From Mycobacterium sp. UM_WGJ (lineage in GTDB: Bacteria > Actinomycetota > Actinomycetes > Mycobacteriales > Mycobacteriaceae), in the NCBI RefSeq assembly GCF_000455125.1, contig NZ_AUWR01000005.1, positions 1 to 48,445 of the forward strand: a DNA stretch of 48,445 bases, in the 5' to 3' direction. Each line of letters starts with the position of its first letter. Positions within the stretch are counted from its first letter, which is position 1. Below are positions 44,439 through 48,445 of this stretch, in pieces. The translations under genes and the position numbers were made by a program. Below the pieces are notes generated by a model. That model searched no databases and was not told where the DNA came from. It was given only the letters and a program-made list of their open reading frames with translations.

Positions 44439-47400
44439 ATGGGCTGGGGTAACGGGCCGCCGAGCTGGGCGGAAATGGAGCGGGTGCTCGATGGTAAGCC
44501 TCGTCACACCGGTATTCCTGCCGGTATGTCTGCTGAGCACGGCCCGCCGGCCCCGCAGGTCGAGCCGCTCCGGCCAGCCGGGCGGGTAGTGCCCTACGCC
44601 GAGTTGCACGCACACTCGGCGTACAGCTTTCTGGACGGGGCCAGCAGCCCACAGGAGCTGGTTGCCGAGGCTGCCCGGCTGGGCCTGCGGGCGATCGCGC
44701 TGACCGATCACGACGGTCTGTACGGAGTGGTGCGCTTCGCCGAGGCGGCCGCCGAGTTGGATATGGCCACGGTGTTCGGCGCCGAGTTGTCGCTGGGGAG
44801 GGTGGCGCGCACTGATGACCCGGACCCACCAGGTCCGCACCTACTGGTGCTGGCCCGCGGCCCGGAGGGTTATCGGCGGTTGTCGCGGCAGATCGCCGCC
44901 GCGCACCTGGCCGGCGAGAAGGGCAAGCCGCGTTTCGATCTGGATGCGCTGACCGAGGCGGCGGGCGGGCACTGGCACATCCTGACCGGCTGCCGTAAGG
45001 GCCACGTTCGCCAGGCGCTGGCCACCGGGGGCCCGGATGCGGCCGCCGCCGCGCTGGCCGACCTGGTGGACCGGTTCGGGGCCGCGCGGGTCAGCGTGGA
45101 GCTGACCCGGCACTCCGATCCGTGCGACGACGAACGCAATGCGGCGCTGGCCGGCCTGGCGCCCCGGTTCGGGGTGGGGCTGGTAGCCACCACCGGCGCG
45201 CATTTCGCCCGGCCGGACCGGGGGCGGCTGGCAATGGCGCTGGGCGCGGTGCGGGCCCGACAGTCACTGGACGCCGCCGCCGCCCGGCTGGCTCCGCTGG
45301 GCGGCTCGCATCTGCGCTCCGGCGCAGAGATGGCCCGATTGTTCGCGGCACATCCGACGGCGGTGCCGGGGGCGGCCGAACTCGGTGAGCGGTGCGCTTT
45401 TCCGTTGACGCTGATCGCCCCCCGGCTGCCGCCGTTTGCCGTTCCAGACGGTCACACCGAGGACAGTTGGCTGCGGCAGCTCACCCTGGCCGGCGCGGTC
45501 GGGCGCTACGGCCCGCCCGAGCGCATGCCGGATGCCTCCGCCCAGATCGAACGCGAGCTGGAAGTCATTGCTCAACTGGGTTTTTCCGGATATTTCCTGG
45601 TGGTGCACGACATCACCCAGTTCTGTCGGCGCAGCGACATCTTGTGTCAGGGCAGGGGATCGGCTGCCAACTCCGCGGTCTGCTACGCCCTCGGGATCAC
45701 CGCGGTGGACCCGGTGGCCAACGGGCTGCTGTTCGAACGCTTTCTGTCGCCGGCTCGCGATGGCCCACCCGACATCGATATCGACATCGAATCGGATGAG
45801 CGGGAAAAGGTGATCCAGTACGTCTACGACAAATACGGCCGAGACCACGCCGCCCAGGTGGCCAACGTCATCACCTACCGGGGTCGCAGCGCCGTGCGGG
45901 ACATGGCCCGCGCGCTGGGCTATTCGCCGGGGCAACAGGACGCCTGGAGCAAGCAGCTGAGCCGATGGGGCCGGCCTGGCCGGGAGGACTCCGATCTGCA
46001 CGGCATCCCCGAACAGGTGATCGAGCTGGCCGACCAGGTCGCCGACCTGCCGCGGCATCTGGGCATCCACTCCGGAGGCATGGTGATCTGTGACCGCCCG
46101 ATCGCCGACGTATGCCCGGTGGAATGGGCCCGGATGCCTGGACGAAGCGTGCTGCAGTGGGACAAGGACGACTGCGCGGCAATAGGTTTGGTGAAGTTCG
46201 ACCTGCTGGGGCTGGGAATGCTGTCGGCATTGCACTACGCGATCGATCTGGTGGCGCAGCATTGCGGCATCGAAGTGGATTTGGCCGCGATCGATCTGTC
46301 CGAGCCGGCGGTGTACGAGATGCTGGCCCGCGCCGACACGGTCGGAGTGTTCCAGGTGGAGTCGCGCGCGCAGATGGCCACCCTGCCGCGGCTGCGCCCC
46401 CGGGTGTTCTACGACCTGGTGGTGGAGGTGGCGCTGATCCGCCCCGGGCCGATCCAGGGCGGATCGGTGCATCCCTACATCCGCCGCCGCAACGGTATCG
46501 ATCCGGTGACCTATGAGCATCCGTGCATGGCGAGGGCGCTGGAGAAAACCTTGGGAATCCCGCTGTTTCAAGAACAGCTGATGACGCTGGCGGTGGACTG
46601 CGCCGGATTCACCGCGGGCGAAGCCGACCAGTTGCGACGCGCGATGGGCTCCAAACGATCACCGGAGCGGATGCGCCGATTGCGTGACCGGTTCTACAGC
46701 GGCATGGCGGAGTGCCACGGCATCACCGGCGAGGTGGCGGACCGGATCTACGAGAAGCTGGAAGCCTTTGCCAACTACGGATTTCCGGAGAGTCACGCGA
46801 TGAGTTTCGCGTCGCTGGTGTTCTACTCGGCCTGGTTCAAGCTGCACTACCCGGCGGCGTTCTGCGCCGCGCTGCTCCGCGCCCAGCCGATGGGCTTCTA
46901 TTCGCCGCAGTCACTGGTCGCCGACGCCCGCCGGCACGGGGTTGTGGTGCACCGGCCGGACGTCAACGCCAGCCTGGCGCACGCCACACTGGCCGAAGTC
47001 GGCACGCAGGTCCGGCTGGGGCTGGGCGCTGTACGTGGCATCGGTACCGACCTCGCCGAGCGGTTGGTGGCCGACCGTGAGGCCTACGGACCATTTGCTT
47101 CGATGCTGGATCTGACTGCGCGGGTAAAGCTTTCAGTTCCCCAGACTGAGGCGTTGGCAACCGCCGGCGCATTCGCCGGTTTCGGGGTGTCACGCCGGGA
47201 GGCGCTGTGGACGGCCGGGGCTGCGGCGGGGCAGCGGCCGGACCGGCTGCCGGGGGTGGGGGTTGCGACGCATACTCCGGTGTTGCCCGGGATGAGTGAG
47301 ATCGAGTTGTCGGCGGCCGATGTATGGGCTACCGGGGTGTCCTGCGACAGCTTCCCGACCCAGTTCCTGCGTGCCGATCTCGATGCGCTCGGGGTGATTC

Positions 47401-47705
47401 CGGCGGTGCGGCTGACCGCGGTTCCCGACGGCACCCGGGTGCTGGTGGCCGGGGCGGTCACCCACCGGCAGCGGCCGTCCACTGCCCGCGGGGTGACGTT
47501 CGTCAACATCGAAGACGAGACCGGGATGGTCAATGTGCTGTGTACGCCCGGGGTGTGGACGCGGCATCGCCGGCTGGCGCAGACGGCGACAGCGTTGCTG
47601 ATCCGCGGGCGGGTGCAGAACGCCAGTGGGGCCATCACCGTGCTGGCCGATCGGTTGGGCGCCCTTGAGCTGGCGGTGAGTTCGCGATCCCGCGATTTTC
47701 GGTAG
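44439..47705 (+). CDS. dnaE2: Error-prone DNA polymerase DnaE2
   Basis: The product is 1088 residues from ATG 44439. The PHP domain reads ELHAHSAYSFLDGASSPQEL in the first 110 residues. The polymerase active site carries aspartates at 445, 447 and 449 in PDIDIDIES, plus the Gly-rich GRGSAANS loop. The C-terminal OB fold appears at GVTFVNIEDETGMVNVL. DnaE2 is the catalytic subunit of the SOS mutasome with ImuA' and ImuB and drives damage-induced mutagenesis. The first residues (MGWGNGPPSWAEMERVL) match other mycobacterial DnaE2. GGAGGG is very close to this ATG; an ATG 21 bases earlier lies inside the LexA box, so the start is not firm. Confidence 0.94.
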   Translation: MGWGNGPPSWAEMERVLDGKPRHTGIPAGMSAEHGPPAPQVEPLRPAGRVVPYAELHAHSAYSFLDGASSPQELVAEAARLGLRAIALTDHDGLYGVVRFAEAAAELDMATVFGAELSLGRVARTDDPDPPGPHLLVLARGPEGYRRLSRQIAAAHLAGEKGKPRFDLDALTEAAGGHWHILTGCRKGHVRQALATGGPDAAAAALADLVDRFGAARVSVELTRHSDPCDDERNAALAGLAPRFGVGLVATTGAHFARPDRGRLAMALGAVRARQSLDAAAARLAPLGGSHLRSGAEMARLFAAHPTAVPGAAELGERCAFPLTLIAPRLPPFAVPDGHTEDSWLRQLTLAGAVGRYGPPERMPDASAQIERELEVIAQLGFSGYFLVVHDITQFCRRSDILCQGRGSAANSAVCYALGITAVDPVANGLLFERFLSPARDGPPDIDIDIESDEREKVIQYVYDKYGRDHAAQVANVITYRGRSAVRDMARALGYSPGQQDAWSKQLSRWGRPGREDSDLHGIPEQVIELADQVADLPRHLGIHSGGMVICDRPIADVCPVEWARMPGRSVLQWDKDDCAAIGLVKFDLLGLGMLSALHYAIDLVAQHCGIEVDLAAIDLSEPAVYEMLARADTVGVFQVESRAQMATLPRLRPRVFYDLVVEVALIRPGPIQGGSVHPYIRRRNGIDPVTYEHPCMARALEKTLGIPLFQEQLMTLAVDCAGFTAGEADQLRRAMGSKRSPERMRRLRDRFYSGMAECHGITGEVADRIYEKLEAFANYGFPESHAMSFASLVFYSAWFKLHYPAAFCAALLRAQPMGFYSPQSLVADARRHGVVVHRPDVNASLAHATLAEVGTQVRLGLGAVRGIGTDLAERLVADREAYGPFASMLDLTARVKLSVPQTEALATAGAFAGFGVSRREALWTAGAAAGQRPDRLPGVGVATHTPVLPGMSEIELSAADVWATGVSCDSFPTQFLRADLDALGVIPAVRLTAVPDGTRVLVAGAVTHRQRPSTARGVTFVNIEDETGMVNVLCTPGVWTRHRRLAQTATALLIRGRVQNASGAITVLADRLGALELAVSSRSRDFR

Positions 47706-47710
47706 TACCC

Positions 47711-47758
47711 CGGCGGTCAGCGGGGGCTCGGCGCAGGAGAGCCGAAGCTGGACCGCCG
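47711..47758 (+). terminator. Nested hairpin after dnaE2
   Basis: CGGCGGTCAGC (47711-47721) and GCTGGACCGCCG (47747-47758) pair with one bulged base, and inside them GGCTC pairs with GAGCC. It starts five bases past the dnaE2 stop. There is no T-run. Confidence 0.45.
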
Positions 47759-47785
47759 CAGCAAGCCCGACGGTAACCTCCATCC

Positions 47786-48433
47786 ATGACCCTCAACTTG
47801 TCCGCCGACGAAGTCCTGACCACCACGCGATCGGTCCGCAAACGCCTCGATCTTGACAAGGCTGTTCCCCGCGAGGTGCTGATGGAGTGCCTTGAGATCG
47901 CCCTGCAGGCACCCACCGGATCCAACGCTCAGGGCTGGCAGTGGATGTTCGTCACCGACCCGGTCAAGAAGCAGGCGCTCGCCGACATCTACCGCACGAA
48001 CGCCCTGCCGTACCTGAACCGGATGAAGCCTGACTACGGCGAGGGCGACGTGCGCAGTGAGCGGATGGAGTTCATCAGCGGCTCAGCCAGGTATCTGGCC
48101 GAGAACCTGCAGGACGTGCCGGTGCTGATGATCCCGTGCCTGGAAGGCAAGCCCGAGACCGGGTCGCTGGGGTTCGGCGCATCGTTCTGGGCGTCGTTGT
48201 TCCCGGCTGCGTGGAGCTACTGCCTGGCGTTGCGCAACCGCGGACTTGGTTCCTGCTGGACGACCCTGCACCTGCTCGGGGACGGCGAGCAGCAGGCCGC
48301 CGAGGTGCTCGGCATCCCGTACGAGAACTACAGCCAGGGCGGGCTGTTCCCCATCGCCTACACCTTGGGCACCGACTTCAAGCCGGCCAAGCGACTGCCG
48401 GCCGAGCAGGTGGCGCACTTCGACACTTGGTGA
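47786..48433 (+). CDS. Nitroreductase family protein (Rv3368c homologue)
   Basis: The product is 215 residues. It has the FMN-binding pattern of the nitroreductase fold: TTRSVRKRLD at the N-terminus (RSVRKR contacts FMN phosphate), APTGSNAQGWQWMFVTD, and the late GLGSCWTTLHLL that covers the flavin. Rv3368c is an FMN/NAD(P)H-dependent protein of uncertain substrate. The ATG at 47786 has no strong Shine-Dalgarno; GGTAAC about eight bases upstream could be a -10 and point to a near-leaderless transcript. The stop at 48431-48433 is followed by 12 bases to the end of the window. Confidence 0.93.
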   Translation: MTLNLSADEVLTTTRSVRKRLDLDKAVPREVLMECLEIALQAPTGSNAQGWQWMFVTDPVKKQALADIYRTNALPYLNRMKPDYGEGDVRSERMEFISGSARYLAENLQDVPVLMIPCLEGKPETGSLGFGASFWASLFPAAWSYCLALRNRGLGSCWTTLHLLGDGEQQAAEVLGIPYENYSQGGLFPIAYTLGTDFKPAKRLPAEQVAHFDTW

Positions 48434-48445
48434 TCGCAAGCGCGG

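Noticed and set aside
45264-46571. 435-codon minus-strand frame inside dnaE2
   Set aside because: Shadow of dnaE2; no motif or start signal.

Overview
The window is chromosomal DNA from a mycobacterium outside the M. tuberculosis complex. The G+C content is high, GTG starts are frequent, and the gene order follows, inverted, the stretch of the M. tuberculosis chromosome between the gadB/nnrD and dnaE2/Rv3368c loci: nnrD-gadB, alr, tsaE-tsaB-rimI-tsaD, groES-groEL1, whiB3, an Rv3415c homologue, an Rv3412 homologue, guaB2-guaB3-choD, the Rv3401/Rv3400 pair, guaA, imuA'-imuB, iunH, acrA1, lpqD, htdY, otsB, dnaE2 and the Rv3368c nitroreductase. Homology statements rest on remembered family and gene-order knowledge; no search was run. 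A slow-growing or terrae-like relative is possible, but the species cannot be fixed from the sequence.

Layout. 1-1.7 kb: end of nnrD and gadB. 1.7-2.6 kb: a minus-strand Vsr-like nuclease-fold protein. 2.8-7.6 kb: one tight plus-strand operon of alr, an alpha/beta hydrolase, tsaE, a fused tsaB-rimI, and tsaD (cell-wall D-Ala supply and the tRNA t6A pathway). 7.7-9.9 kb: CIRCE-controlled groES-groEL1. 10-13.1 kb: accessory genes (lipocalin, diiron ferritin-like protein, GlsB-like and HdeA-like envelope proteins, DUF732 protein). 13.4-15.1 kb: whiB3 and neighbours; sigD and its anti-sigma gene are not at their usual place. 15.3-19.9 kb: guaB2, guaB3, choD. 19.9-23.1 kb: GH65 phosphorylase plus beta-phosphoglucomutase. 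23.1-27.0 kb: guaA and a PhyH / TetR / MpaB-like insertion. 27.2-29.6 kb: SOS mutasome genes imuA'-imuB. 29.6-34.4 kb: iunH, acrA1, lpqD, htdY; cmaA1 is missing between iunH and acrA1. 34.5-35.9 kb: a 13E12-type DUF222/HNH gene. 35.9-38.9 kb: a two-component system whose sensor carries a His/Pro-rich loop, divergent from a small proline-rich membrane gene pair. 38.9-44.4 kb: otsB, a universal stress protein, mmpS-mmpL. 44.4-48.4 kb: dnaE2 and a nitroreductase.

How genes work together. Two SOS loci, imuA'-imuB and dnaE2, lie 17 kb apart and each has a mycobacterial LexA box, so the whole ImuA'-ImuB-DnaE2 mutagenic translesion apparatus is in the window. GuaB2 and GuaA make GMP. The GH65 enzyme and the mutase would route a disaccharide into glucose 6-phosphate, and OtsB completes trehalose synthesis. 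The most unusual unit is the two-component system at 35.9-38.9 kb: two mirror-image pairs of 11-bp-spaced GCTGAA/TTCAGC repeats sit between the regulator and the proline-rich genes. Other notable points are the tsaB-rimI fusion, a 13-codon leader ORF whose stop overlaps the guaB2 start, a terminator-like hairpin in the whiB3 leader, and probable leaderless -10 geometry at choD, guaA and the HNH gene. I saw no rRNA, tRNA, CRISPR array, insertion sequence or replication origin, and no gene-free stretch longer than 300 bases.
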